Assembly (NCBI GenBank): GCA_963774745.1
Contig: CAVZGE010000011.1
Location: 124,001-188,000 of the forward strand
Source: Prado023 sp963774745
Lineage (GTDB): Bacteria; Actinomycetota; Actinomycetes; S36-B12; CAIYMF01
Reading direction: 5' to 3'
Length of the DNA stretch: 64,000 bases
In this document: positions 24,316-33,137 of the stretch, piece after piece
Layout: the number at the start of each line of letters is the position of its first letter
How positions within the stretch are numbered: position 1 is the stretch's first letter
Notes under the pieces: generated by a model
Told to the model about the DNA's origin: nothing
Databases searched by the model: none
Seen by the model: only the letters and a program-made list of their open reading frames with translations
Made by a program: the position numbers and the translations under genes

Positions 24316-25431
24316 ATGAGTCATCCAAGGAACCTCGCGGCTTCTCAACTGGTTGCGTCCCGATCGCCCGTGAGCCCCCGGGCGTGGGCACCGATCATGC
24401 TCGGCATGCTCGTGGCCCTCGCTGCAGGGTGCACGTCTGGAGGTTCTGTGGCCACTGGGGATGCTGGCTCCCCGGCGGGTTCGGGGCCGGCCCCGCAGAC
24501 CGGCACGTCTGCCAGCCCCGAGACGATCTCCGTCCGGCCCGGCGAGGAGTGGATCCTGTACCAGGACGACCAGTCAAGGGCCAGCCTCGTTCGGCCGGAC
24601 GGCACGGGAGTCCACTCGCCCACCGTGGGCCTGCCCGGCGGCGCGCAGACGAACCCCGACTGGTCGCCCGACGGACAGCGCATCGCGCTGATCGTGGCCG
24701 ACGACGACGGCACGGAGGACTTGTGGGTCGTCGACGTGGACGGTGCGAACGCTGAGCGGATCCTCGACTGCGCCGACCCCTGCCGGAACGTGGACGACCC
24801 ATCGTGGATGCCCGACGGCCAGTCGATCATCTACAGCAGGAACGCCTACGACGCCAGTGGCGGGATCGGGCTCGGGACCGTCGAGGTGGTGCAGCTCGCG
24901 ACCGGAGACGTGGAGGTGGTGCTCGGGCCTGAGTCCACCACGTCCTTCTCCGGCGTTCGCCCCGCTCCCGATGGCTCGGCGGCGGTTGTCGAGGTGGTCG
25001 ACAAGGCGGGTCCAGACCCGTGGGCGGAGGTGACAGGGGTGACCCTGTCTGTGGTGGACCTGAGCACCGCTGCTCATGCGGTCACGGGCATCACCGACCC
25101 GGCGCTGTTCGCCGTTACCGCCGACTGGAGCCCCGACGGCACCCTCATCACCTACTCCGCCCTTGCCGCGGCCGGCGACACCTCCCCGGACCTGTTCACC
25201 ATCCGCCCGGACGGCACCGAGTTGACCCAGGTGACCCAGCTCGCCGCCGACGGGGGTAGCGCCATCCATCCGACCTTCACTCCCGACAGCGCACGAGTCG
25301 CGTTCGTGGCCGACCTCGGCACAGGCGAGGGTGGCCTGGCCCAGGTCGACCTCAACGGCGCGAACCTCGGACCCGCCACACGCGATGGGTACCGCTCGGG
25401 CAACCACCCGCGAATCCGCCCGATCAGCTGA
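24316..25431 (+). CDS. TolB-like beta-propeller lipoprotein
   Basis: This is a 371-residue protein. A long signal region ends L-A-A-G-C, with the lipidated Cys near 39. The body has repeated PD40 motifs: D-W-S-P-D-G-Q-R-I-A-L-I, S-W-M-P-D-G-Q-S-I-I-Y-S, D-W-S-P-D-G-T-L-I-T-Y-S and T-F-T-P-D-S-A-R-V-A-F-V, the blades of a TolB/WD40-like propeller. In a Gram-positive envelope its role is likely protein or ligand binding at the cell surface. It stands alone with its own promoter. It is distinct from the kelch-type propeller at 6.0 kb. Confidence 0.8.
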   Translation: MSHPRNLAASQLVASRSPVSPRAWAPIMLGMLVALAAGCTSGGSVATGDAGSPAGSGPAPQTGTSASPETISVRPGEEWILYQDDQSRASLVRPDGTGVHSPTVGLPGGAQTNPDWSPDGQRIALIVADDDGTEDLWVVDVDGANAERILDCADPCRNVDDPSWMPDGQSIIYSRNAYDASGGIGLGTVEVVQLATGDVEVVLGPESTTSFSGVRPAPDGSAAVVEVVDKAGPDPWAEVTGVTLSVVDLSTAAHAVTGITDPALFAVTADWSPDGTLITYSALAAAGDTSPDLFTIRPDGTELTQVTQLAADGGSAIHPTFTPDSARVAFVADLGTGEGGLAQVDLNGANLGPATRDGYRSGNHPRIRPIS

Positions 25432-25795
25432 CAGCCACGCGGAATGTCCTCCCACGGCCCGCGGTGCTTGACAGTCCTAGACGGCGTGCCGTGTGCGCGG
25501 GACACTCCCCACATCGGCAGAGAACCCCGCAAGGGCGCACGTCCTTCTAGGCCGGTATGCCGCGCCCCTCGCTCCGCACAGATGCCGTCGGCACGGAGGC
25601 GCGGACCCGCTACTCGCCCCGAGGCGTTCGACTAGCCACGTCGCGCCCGGGCGCGAGGGTGGGCTCGCTGCCGATCAGTGCCGCGCCCTCGCGGCCCTCC
25701 CAAAGGGAGAGTCTGCTGAATTTGCTGTGCCCTCCCCCAATCCTGCCCTTGACCTCCCCTCACAGAATTGGCGCAGAACTGGCGCACAACAGCAC
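25432..25795. other. Intergenic region left of tRNA-Pro
   Basis: This is 364 bases without a supported gene. It lies just beyond the 3' end of a tRNA gene, the usual place for integrated elements, but I see no integrase and no duplicated tRNA tail in it. Confidence 0.4.
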
Positions 25796-25829
25796 AGAGG
25801 CCGGCCTCCCAGAACGGAAACCGGCCTCT
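25796..25829 (-). terminator. Hairpin downstream of tRNA-Pro
   Basis: AGAGGCCGG (25796-25804) pairs with CCGGCCTCT (25821-25829) around a 16-base loop, 18 bases after the tRNA 3' end on the minus strand. The following sequence is only moderately T-rich. It is a likely tRNA terminator. Confidence 0.55.
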
Positions 25830-25846
25830 GACCTGCGCTAACACCG

Positions 25847-25920
<74 letters not shown>

Positions 25921-26022
25921 AACTCCCCTCGCGGGGCCCGCGCAAGGATATCCCAGCCGGACGCCCACCCGAAATCGCACGACCCATCATGTGGCGTTGC
26001 GCCCGCTGCGCGCGACACGGGG

Positions 26023-26066
26023 TTGCGTTGCGCCTCGGACGCCAGATCGTGGCAGATGCAACGCAA
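26023..26066. repeat. Intergenic inverted repeat
   Basis: TTGCGTTGC (26023-26031) and GCAACGCAA (26058-26066) form a perfect 9-bp stem with an inner GC-rich loop, between the tRNA-Pro promoter side and the CoA-binding protein gene. See also the nested repeats at 28288 and 35172. Confidence 0.5.
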
Positions 26067-26185
26067 TCGTGGGGCCGGGAGCCGGCCAAGGTCGGGACCA
26101 TCGGCCGTCCCGCGCGGCCCCGGCGGGCGGCTAGCGTGGGGTGCGGCGCCGATCGCCGGCGCCATCCGTCAGGGAGCCGCACCGA

Positions 26186-26662
26186 ATGACCCGTACCAAG
26201 GACGCCGCCACCGAGTTCCTCGCGCTCAAGCGAGTGGCCGTGACCGGCGTTTCAGCCAACCCCAAGGGCCACGGCAGCAACGCGGTCTACGTCCGCATGC
26301 GCGAGCGCGGGTACGAGGTGTTCGCCGTCAATCCCAACGAGCCGACCGCGGAGGGCGACCAGACCTATCCGAACCTGGCCTCGATCCCCGGCGGTGTCGA
26401 GGCCGTCGTGATCGGGACCCGCCCGGAGCGCGCCGAGGCCACGATGCGCGAGGCCATCGATCTGGGGATCGACCACGTCTGGATGCACCGCTCGTTCGGT
26501 GCCGGCAGCGTCTCGGAGCCGGCCACCGAGCTGGGCCGGGCCAACGGGGTGACCGTGATCGACGGCGGCTGCCCACTCATGTACGGACCCACCTCCGACG
26601 GCGGTCACCGCGTGATGTGCCGGCTGTTCACGCTGTTCGGAAAGGTACCCAAGGAGGTCTGA
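26186..26662 (+). CDS. CoA-binding domain protein (YccU-like)
   Basis: This is a 158-residue single Rossmann domain. It has V-A-V-T-G-V-S-A-N-P-K-G-H-G-S near the start, then V-F-A-V-N-P and a conserved W-M-H-R-S-F-G-A-G-S segment, as in the CoA_binding_2 family. Members bind CoA or a related nucleotide. A specific role is not established. The ATG at 26186 follows AGGGAG and gives the normal family length. Confidence 0.85.
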   Translation: MTRTKDAATEFLALKRVAVTGVSANPKGHGSNAVYVRMRERGYEVFAVNPNEPTAEGDQTYPNLASIPGGVEAVVIGTRPERAEATMREAIDLGIDHVWMHRSFGAGSVSEPATELGRANGVTVIDGGCPLMYGPTSDGGHRVMCRLFTLFGKVPKEV

Positions 26663-26690
26663 GCGACCCGCGACGGACTCAGGCGGCGCC

Positions 26691-28229
26691 TCAGCCCTGG
26701 CGGCCCGCGCCGCGCTTCTCCCGGATCCGCAGGTTGATCCGGATCGGCGTGCCGACGAACCCGAACTCCTCGCGCAGGCGACGCTCCACGAACCGCCGGT
26801 AGCCGGCCTCGAGGAACCCGGTCGTGAACAGCACGAACGTCGGCGGCCGGGTCGATGCCTGGGTGCCGAACAGGATGCGCGGCTGCTTGCCACCCCGCAG
26901 CGGGTGCGGGTGCGCGGCCACCAGCTCCTTGAGGAACTGGTTGAGCCGTCCGGTCGACACCCGCGTCTCCCAGCCGGCGATGGCAGCATCGAGCGCCGGG
27001 ACGAGCTTGTCCACCGAGCGCCCGGTCAACGCCGAGACGTTCACCCGCGGGGCCCACGCGATCGGGGCCAGGTCGCGCTCGATCTCGCGCTCGAGGTAGC
27101 GGCGGCGCTCCTCGTCGACGAGGTCCCACTTGTTGATCGCGAGCACCAGCGCACGACCGGCCTCGACGACCATCGAGGTGATCCGCAGGTCCTGCTCGCT
27201 CATCGGCTCGCCGCCGTCGACGAGCACCACCGCGACCTCGGCCTTCTCCAGCGCGGCGTGTGTGCGCAGGGAGGCGTAGTACTCGTGTCCGCTGGCCACC
27301 CGGACCCGGCGGCGGATGCCCGCAGTGTCGACGAACAGCCACTCGCGGTCACGCAGCATCACGATCTCGTCGACCGGGTCGACGGTGGTCCCGGCCACCT
27401 CGGACACGACGGCCCGGTCCTGGCCCGCCAGCTTGTTCAGCAGGGAGGACTTGCCCACGTTCGGCTTGCCGACCAGCGCCACTCGACGCGGGCCGGTGTC
27501 GTGCGACCGGCCGCTGCCCTGCTCGGGCAGCACCTCGAGCACCGCGTCGAGCAGGTCGCCACTGCCCCGGCCGTGCAGCGCCGAGACCGGGTAGGGCTGC
27601 CCGAGTCCGAGCGACCACAGCATCGCCGCATCGGCCTCGGCACGCTCGTCGTCGACCTTGTTCGCCGCGAGCACCACGGGCTTGCCGGCACGCCGAAGGA
27701 CCTTGATGACCGCCTCCTCTGCGTCCGTGGCCCCGACCGTCGCATCGACGACGAGGATGACCACATCGGCGATCGCCACGGCCCGCTCGGCCTGGTCGGA
27801 GATGCGGGCCGCGAGGCCACTGGCATCCGGATCCCAGCCGCCGGTGTCCAGAAGCACGAACCGCCGCCCCGACCAGTCGGCGTCGTAGGCCACGCGGTCA
27901 CGGGTCACCCCGGGGATGTCCTGCACGACCGCCTCCCGGCGGCCCAGGATCCGGTTGACCAGCGTCGACTTGCCCACGTTCGGCCGCCCGATGATCGCCA
28001 CCACCGGCAACGCATGCCCACCGGCCTCGGCGAGGTCGTCCTCGTCGAGCTCGACGCCGAACTCCTCAGCGGCTGCCGCCAGGGCCGCGCGCTCCGCCTC
28101 CTCGTCGAACTCCCAGGCAGCCTCGTCGACCACGAAGGTGCCGTCGCCGGCGGTCGGGTCGACGTCGCCGAGCGACACCCACTGCCCGGCATCGGGGTCG
28201 GATGTGTCCTGGCCAGGCGTGTCACTCAT
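26691..28229 (-). CDS. der: GTPase Der (EngA), 50S assembly
   Basis: This is 512 residues with two GTPase domains in tandem: G-R-P-N-V-G-K-S-T and G-K-P-N-V-G-K-S-S P-loops, D-T-G-G-W and D-T-A-G-I G3 motifs, N-K-V-D and N-K-W-D G4 motifs, and a C-terminal KH-like domain ending in basic residues. Der is needed for late 50S subunit assembly. An acidic N-terminal extension of about 70 residues precedes the first domain, as is common in actinobacteria. The ATG at 28229 is preferred to one at 28250 because the family extension begins near it, but no clear ribosome site is present. Confidence 0.97.
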   Translation of the reverse strand: MSDTPGQDTSDPDAGQWVSLGDVDPTAGDGTFVVDEAAWEFDEEAERAALAAAAEEFGVELDEDDLAEAGGHALPVVAIIGRPNVGKSTLVNRILGRREAVVQDIPGVTRDRVAYDADWSGRRFVLLDTGGWDPDASGLAARISDQAERAVAIADVVILVVDATVGATDAEEAVIKVLRRAGKPVVLAANKVDDERAEADAAMLWSLGLGQPYPVSALHGRGSGDLLDAVLEVLPEQGSGRSHDTGPRRVALVGKPNVGKSSLLNKLAGQDRAVVSEVAGTTVDPVDEIVMLRDREWLFVDTAGIRRRVRVASGHEYYASLRTHAALEKAEVAVVLVDGGEPMSEQDLRITSMVVEAGRALVLAINKWDLVDEERRRYLEREIERDLAPIAWAPRVNVSALTGRSVDKLVPALDAAIAGWETRVSTGRLNQFLKELVAAHPHPLRGGKQPRILFGTQASTRPPTFVLFTTGFLEAGYRRFVERRLREEFGFVGTPIRINLRIREKRGAGRQG

Positions 28230-28287
28230 GTGCCAAGGGTAGTTGAGCAACGCGCCCCCACCCGCGCGTCACGAAGCCCCGGTGGGA

Positions 28288-28367
28288 GATCGCGTCGGGT
28301 TCCGGTGGATCGCGTTCGTCGAGATCCGACTCGATCCCGCGCTGCACCCAGCGAACCCGACGCGATC
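28288..28367. repeat. 15-bp perfect inverted repeat between cmk and der
   Basis: The two arms (28288-28302 and 28353-28367) are perfect 15-bp complements around a 50-base loop that itself contains TCGAG/CTCGA. It starts 18 bases after the cmk stop on the minus strand, so it may end or attenuate cmk messages before der. Confidence 0.6.
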
Positions 28368-28385
28368 CGCAGGGCGAGCCGCGCG

Positions 28386-29090
28386 TCAGGTCGCTTCTTT
28401 GACGATCGTCACGATCGTGGCGATCACCTCGTCGAGGGTCAGGTGGGTGCCGTCCACCTGGACCGCGCCGTCCGCGCGACGCAGCGGGGCCACGGCGCGA
28501 CCGGAGTCGATGGCGTCGCGCGCCGCGAGCGAGGCGGCGGTCGCAGCGATGTCACCGGAGGCCGGGGCGCCGTCCCCCGCGCGGCCGGCATCCTCCAGCG
28601 CCCGACGGGCGGCTCGGGCCCCGGCGTCGGCGGTGAGGAAGATCTTGGCCGTCGCGTCGGGCAGGACGACCGTCCCGATGTCGCGTCCCTCGACCACGAT
28701 CCCCCGCCCAGCAGCCAGCGCTGCCGCCACGACCGCGCGCTGCAGCTCGACCAGGCGTGCCCGCACCTCGGGGACCGCGGCCACCGGGCTCACGGCCCCG
28801 GTCACCGCCTCCCCGCGGATCGGCTCGCTGACGTCGACGCCATCCACGGCGATCGTCGGGGAGTCGGGGTCCGTCGTCGAGACCAGGGTCGGCTGGTCTG
28901 CCAGGGCCGCGACCGCCGCCGGATCGGCGACGTCCACCCCACGGTCGAGCATGTACCAGGCCATCGCGCGGTACATCGCGCCGGTGTCCAGGTAGTCCAG
29001 GCCCAGCGCCCGGGCCACTCCCCGACTGGTGCTCGACTTGCCGCTCCCGGAGGGCCCATCGATGGCAACGACCGCACGACTGGTGTCCAC
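28386..29090 (-). CDS. cmk: Cytidylate kinase
   Basis: This is 234 residues with D-G-P-S-G-S-G-K-S-S as the P-loop at about 11-20, the Y-L-D-T-G-A-M-Y-R-A CMP-site motif, and E-G-R-D-I-G-T-V-V in the middle. Cmk phosphorylates CMP and dCMP with ATP. The start is a GTG at 29090. Placement between tyrA and der is the usual actinobacterial order. Confidence 0.96.
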   Translation of the reverse strand: MDTSRAVVAIDGPSGSGKSSTSRGVARALGLDYLDTGAMYRAMAWYMLDRGVDVADPAAVAALADQPTLVSTTDPDSPTIAVDGVDVSEPIRGEAVTGAVSPVAAVPEVRARLVELQRAVVAAALAAGRGIVVEGRDIGTVVLPDATAKIFLTADAGARAARRALEDAGRAGDGAPASGDIAATAASLAARDAIDSGRAVAPLRRADGAVQVDGTHLTLDEVIATIVTIVKEAT

Positions 29091-29120
29091 GACGAGACAC
29101 CCTAGTGCCCGGGCCCAGGG

Positions 29121-30218
29121 TCAGGCCCGCACGTCCCAGCCCTGGGCGCCGAGTGCCGTGGCCAGCGGCACCGCCGACACCTCGCCGACGGTGATCTCCA
29201 CGACGCCCGTGGGGCGGCCGAGCACGTGCTCGATCCGGACGTCCTCGACCGAGTAGCCGGCATCGGCCACGGCAGCGAACAGCCGGCCGAGCTCACCGGG
29301 CTGGTCGGGGACCGCCACGGGCACCACCGCGGTGGGCGAGGGGCGGGCACCGTGCTTGCCCGGAACCCGCTCACGGCCGGCATTCCCGCGCCGCAGCGCC
29401 TCGGCCAGGACGTCCTCGCCGCCCTGGTCGATGCTGCCCAACGCATGGAGCAGGGAGTCCAGGTCGGCCCGCAGGGCACCGAGGACCGCGGCCACCGGGG
29501 TCGCGTTGGCCGAGAGGATCTCGACCCACAGGTCGGCGTCGGAGGCAGCGATCCGGGTCATGTCCCGAAGCCCCTGCCCCGCGATCGACACCACGGTGTC
29601 CGAGGAGTCCAGCAGCCGGGCAGCCAGCAGCGAGGACAGGATCTGCGGGGTGTGCGAGACCACGGCCACGGCGCGGTCGTGCTCCGCGGCCGGCATCACG
29701 ATGGGCAGGGCGCGGGCCGCCAGGGCCAGCTCCTGGACGGCATCCACGGCGGCCTCATCGGCACCCGGGTGCGGGGTGATCACCCAGGGCCGGTCATCGA
29801 TGAGGTCCGCGCGCGCAGCGGCCGGCCCGGACACCTCGCGCCCGGCCATCGGATGTCCGCCGACGTACCGGGAGGCATCCACGCCGGCCGCGACCAGGGC
29901 CCGATGGATCGGCACCTTCACCGACGCGACGTCGGTGACCACGGCGCTGGGGAACCGCCGCAGCGCGTCGGCGACCACGGCCGCCGTCATCGCCGGCGGA
30001 ACGGCCACCACCACCAGCCCCGGGGATGGAGCGGCCACTGCACCGAGCGCATCCACCGGGAGCGGCTGCCCCGCGCCCCGGGCCACCGCCACGGCGACGG
30101 CCTCCGGGGCCCGATCAGCCAGCCAGACCAGGGCGTCGCGTCGGCGCAGCGACAGGGCCAGGGACGTTCCGATGAGCCCGGTGCCCACGATCAGCACCGG
30201 CTCGGGCAGGCCGCTCAC
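29121..30218 (-). CDS. tyrA: Prephenate dehydrogenase with ACT domain
   Basis: This is 365 residues. G-T-G-L-I-G-T-S-L-A-L-S-L-R-R near the start is the NAD(P)-binding loop. V-G-G-H-P-M-A-G-R-E carries the active-site His region. The C-terminus (V-A-V-P-D-Q-P-G-E-L-G-R-L and what follows) is an ACT regulatory domain, probably for tyrosine feedback. The enzyme oxidatively decarboxylates prephenate on the way to tyrosine. It overlaps the upstream aroH by four bases. Confidence 0.95.
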   Translation of the reverse strand: MSGLPEPVLIVGTGLIGTSLALSLRRRDALVWLADRAPEAVAVAVARGAGQPLPVDALGAVAAPSPGLVVVAVPPAMTAAVVADALRRFPSAVVTDVASVKVPIHRALVAAGVDASRYVGGHPMAGREVSGPAAARADLIDDRPWVITPHPGADEAAVDAVQELALAARALPIVMPAAEHDRAVAVVSHTPQILSSLLAARLLDSSDTVVSIAGQGLRDMTRIAASDADLWVEILSANATPVAAVLGALRADLDSLLHALGSIDQGGEDVLAEALRRGNAGRERVPGKHGARPSPTAVVPVAVPDQPGELGRLFAAVADAGYSVEDVRIEHVLGRPTGVVEITVGEVSAVPLATALGAQGWDVRA

Positions 30219-30577
30219 TGCGCCAGGTCCGTGCGCAGGGCCTCGGCCCCCCGCAGGTACACGTGCGTCACCTCGGCGCGGGGCAGGTCGGACTCGACGT
30301 GGGCCATGACCCGGACGACCCGCTGCATCGCGCCGGTCACGTCGATCTCCTGGGCACAGATCAACGGGACGTCACCGATGTCCAGGGCCCGGGCCGCACC
30401 GGCGGGGAACGCCGACACCAGGTCCGGCGTGGCCGTGAACAGCACCGAGATCAGGTCGTGGGTGCCCAGCGAGTTCCGCTCGAGCATCGCCGTGACCAGC
30501 TCGACCACGGCCGCGCGCATCTCGTCGGCGTCGTCGGCACTCAGGTGCGTCGCCCCACGCACAGCCCGCACGGCCAT
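30215..30577 (-). CDS. aroH: Chorismate mutase, AroH class
   Basis: This is 120 residues of the AroH trimeric alpha-beta barrel type. R-A-V-R-G-A-T at the start holds the chorismate-binding Arg. C-A-Q-E-I-D-V-x-G-A-M-Q-R-V-V-R-V gives the Glu and Arg of the site. V-Y-L-R-G-A-E gives the Tyr. It converts chorismate to prephenate, the substrate of the next gene, tyrA, with which it shares an ATGA overlap. Confidence 0.95.
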   Translation of the reverse strand: MAVRAVRGATHLSADDADEMRAAVVELVTAMLERNSLGTHDLISVLFTATPDLVSAFPAGAARALDIGDVPLICAQEIDVTGAMQRVVRVMAHVESDLPRAEVTHVYLRGAEALRTDLAQ

Positions 30578-30689
30578 CTCGCCTCCCCAGGATCGTCGGC
30601 GCCCAGCCTAACGGTCCCCGACGCGCCGCCGGTCGAGGCAGCCGGTGACGTGGCCGGACCACCCGGCACGCCTCCCGCGCGCGGAAGGT

Positions 30690-30731
30690 CCCATCGGCCG
30701 CCCGGCCCCGCCCATCGGCCGCCCGGCCCCG
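30690..30731. repeat. Tandem repeat, two copies of 21 bp
   Basis: A 21-base G+C-rich unit (CCCATCGGCC-GCCCGGCCCCG) is repeated back to back upstream of aroH and before the SDR start. It may be a slippage product in the divergent promoter. Confidence 0.7.
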
Positions 30732-30806
30732 CCCGGCACCGGCGGCACGGGCGGGCACCGGTAGCGTGCATCCTCACGGCACCGCAGCCGCGAACAGGAG
30801 GCCACC

Positions 30807-31697
30807 GTGCGAACGCTCACCGACAAGCGCGTGCTCATCACCGGAGGAGCCTCCGGGATCGGCTACGCCATGGCGCAGCGCTTCGCCGCGCAGGGAGCCC
30901 GCCTGGTGCTCACCGACATCAACGAGTCGCTGCTGGCCCAGGCTGCGACGCGCCTGCGCGACGCCGGCTGCGACGTGGCTGAGTACCGACTCGATGTCAC
31001 CGACCCGCAGGACGTGGCTCGTGCCCGTGACCGGATCAACGCCGACGGCGGCCCGATCGACGTGCTGGTCAACAACGCCGGGATCGTGTTCGGCGGCTAC
31101 TTCCTCGACGTCCCCCTCGAGCGGCACCTGACAACGCTGGAGGTGAACCTGCTCGGTCCGGTGATCCTCACGCACGCCTTCCTGCCGGACCTCATCGCCC
31201 GCCCCGACGCCCACCTGGTCACCATCGCGAGCCTGGCCGGGTACGGCGGCGCTCCGGGTGGATCCACGTACGGGGCGAGCAAGTGGGGCGTCATCGGCTT
31301 CGCCGAGTCCATCGAGCTCGAGCTGGCCAAGCAGGGCCACAGCCACGTCCACGTCACGACGGTCTGTCCCGGGGTGGTGTCCACGGGGCTGTTCGATGGC
31401 GCCACGGCGCTGCGCCTGACCCGGATCCTGACGCCCGACGACGTCGCGGACGCGGTCGTCCGAGGCGTGCTGCACGACCGGGGCTACGTGCGGACCCCGT
31501 GGCTGGTGAAGGTCGCCCCGGTGCTGCGGGGCGTCCTGCCCCACCGGGCCTTCAACGCCGTGAACGGGTTCTTCGGCGGGACGACGACGATGGACACGTG
31601 GACCGGCAGGGGCGCGGGGACGACGGCCCCTGGGCCGAGCTCCCCCGTCGATGCGACATCAGGGCCGGCCAGCGCTGACCCACCCGCCAGCGCCTGA
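30807..31697 (+). CDS. Short-chain dehydrogenase/reductase
   Basis: This is 296 residues of a classical SDR. G-G-A-S-G-I-G binds NAD(P) at about 13-19, N-N-A-G lies in the middle, a catalytic Ser lies in T-I-A-S, and Y-G-A-S-K gives the Tyr and Lys. An Asp in T-D-I-N after the second strand favours NAD over NADP. The substrate is unknown. The C-terminal tail (from about 268) is Pro/Ala/Ser-rich and disordered. The GTG start follows CAGGAGG. A decayed relative sits at 23.4 kb. This is the only plus-strand gene in this core block. Confidence 0.88.
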   Translation: MRTLTDKRVLITGGASGIGYAMAQRFAAQGARLVLTDINESLLAQAATRLRDAGCDVAEYRLDVTDPQDVARARDRINADGGPIDVLVNNAGIVFGGYFLDVPLERHLTTLEVNLLGPVILTHAFLPDLIARPDAHLVTIASLAGYGGAPGGSTYGASKWGVIGFAESIELELAKQGHSHVHVTTVCPGVVSTGLFDGATALRLTRILTPDDVADAVVRGVLHDRGYVRTPWLVKVAPVLRGVLPHRAFNAVNGFFGGTTTMDTWTGRGAGTTAPGPSSPVDATSGPASADPPASA

Positions 31698-31722
31698 CCC
31701 CGAGCCGCGCGAGCCGAGGCGG

Positions 31723-32475
31723 CTACAGGCCCACCTCGGTGTAGAGCGAGCGCGCCTCCGCCCCGGACACCACCCGGACAGTGCCGGGACGCTGCTGGCC
31801 CAGCACGATCGGACCCACGCGCGTGCGCACCAGGGACAGCACGGGATGACCGACAGCCTCGAACATCCGCCGCACGATGTGGTTGCGGCCCTCGTGCAGC
31901 ACGATCTCGACCAGCACCTGACCGGGCAGGCTCTGGACGACCTTGAACGAGTCCGCACGGGCGGGGCCGTCCTCGAGCTCGACGCCGGTCGTCAGCTGGC
32001 GTCCCACCCCGCGCGGCAGGGGTGCCGCGAGAGTCGCCAGGTAGGTCTTGGCGACCCCGTACGACGGGTGCGCCAACCGGTTGGCCAGCTCGCCGTCGTT
32101 GGTGAGCAGGATCAGGCCCTCGGTGTCGGCATCGAGGCGACCGACGTGGAACAGCCGTTCGGAGCGGTCGGCGACGAGGTCACCCAGGCATGGGCGGCCA
32201 CGGTCGTCGGACATCGTCGAGAGCACCCCGCGCGGCTTGTTGACGGCCACCACGATCGTCCCGGCCGCCGTCGGCACCCGCTGGCCGTCCACGCGCACGA
32301 CAGCGGACTGCGGATCGATGCGCATCCCCTGCTCGCGCACGACCTTCCCATCGACCTCGACGCGACCCTGGTCGATCAGGACCTCGCAGGCACGCCGGCT
32401 TCCCAGTCCGGCCGCGGCCAGGACCTTCTGCAGGCGCACCCCCTCGGAGGCGCGGGAATCGTCACGCGGGCTCAT
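31723..32475 (-). CDS. rluB: Pseudouridine synthase RluB-like
   Basis: This is 250 residues. An S4 RNA-binding domain (V-R-L-Q-K-V-L-A-A-A-G-L-G-S-R-R-A-C-E) is followed by the RsuA/RluB/E/F catalytic domain with G-R-L-D-A-D-T-E-G-L, whose second Asp is the catalytic residue. It modifies a uridine in 23S rRNA. Its place after scpB, with a four-base overlap, is the conserved order in this phylum. Confidence 0.93.
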   Translation of the reverse strand: MSPRDDSRASEGVRLQKVLAAAGLGSRRACEVLIDQGRVEVDGKVVREQGMRIDPQSAVVRVDGQRVPTAAGTIVVAVNKPRGVLSTMSDDRGRPCLGDLVADRSERLFHVGRLDADTEGLILLTNDGELANRLAHPSYGVAKTYLATLAAPLPRGVGRQLTTGVELEDGPARADSFKVVQSLPGQVLVEIVLHEGRNHIVRRMFEAVGHPVLSLVRTRVGPIVLGQQRPGTVRVVSGAEARSLYTEVGL

Positions 32476-33137
32476 GGGAGGTCCACCAGGTCGCCGATCT
32501 CGGCGTACGTCGGGACGTGGTCGGCCAGCGGCGGCAGCTCCGCCAGGCTGGCGATCCCGAGCCGTTCGAGGAAGTACGGCGTCGTGCGCAGCATCGTGGC
32601 GTGCCCGCCGGGCTCCACCCCCGCCTCCTCGACGAGCCCGCGCGTGATCAACGTCCGCACGACCCCGTCGACGTTCACGCCGCGCACCGCGCTGATCCGT
32701 CCGCGGGAGATCGGCTGCCGGTAGGCGATGATCGCCATGGTCTCCAGGGCGGCCTGCGTCAGGCGGGCCTGCTGGCCGTCGACGACGTACCGGCTGACGA
32801 CCTCGGCGCAGTCACCGCGGGTGTAGAACCGCCATCCGCCGCCCACCTCGCGCAGGTCGAAGCCCCGGCCGTCCTCGGTGTACTGCGCGGACAGCCCCCG
32901 CACGACGGCCTGCACCTGGTCGGCCGGCCGGCGCACGATGGTGGCCAGGGTGAGCAGGTCCATCGGCTCGTCGGCCAGCAGCAGCACGGCCTCACAGGCC
33001 GACTCCAGGCTCGGGGCGCCCAGGGCATCGGCGAGCAGGGCGTCGGTGCCCGCATCGTCCGGCGCAGGCCACACGTCCGGCGCCTCGTCCGAGGGGTCCA
33101 CCCCGGTGTCGTGCTCAGCCTCATCGAGCTCGGTCAC
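32472..33137 (-). CDS. scpB: Segregation and condensation protein ScpB
   Basis: This is 221 residues with paired winged helices: L-E-S-A-C-E-A-V-L-L-L-A-D-E-P, then L-T-Q-A-A-L-E-T-M-A-I-I-A-Y-R-Q-P-I-S-R and I-R-G-V-N (as A-V-R-G-V-N-V-D-G-V-V-R-T-L) near the C-terminus. It binds ScpA and SMC in the bacterial condensin. The GTG start overlaps the scpA stop (GTGA), and the stop overlaps rluB. The N-terminal acidic stretch is variable among homologues. Confidence 0.95.
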   Translation of the reverse strand: MTELDEAEHDTGVDPSDEAPDVWPAPDDAGTDALLADALGAPSLESACEAVLLLADEPMDLLTLATIVRRPADQVQAVVRGLSAQYTEDGRGFDLREVGGGWRFYTRGDCAEVVSRYVVDGQQARLTQAALETMAIIAYRQPISRGRISAVRGVNVDGVVRTLITRGLVEEAGVEPGGHATMLRTTPYFLERLGIASLAELPPLADHVPTYAEIGDLVDLP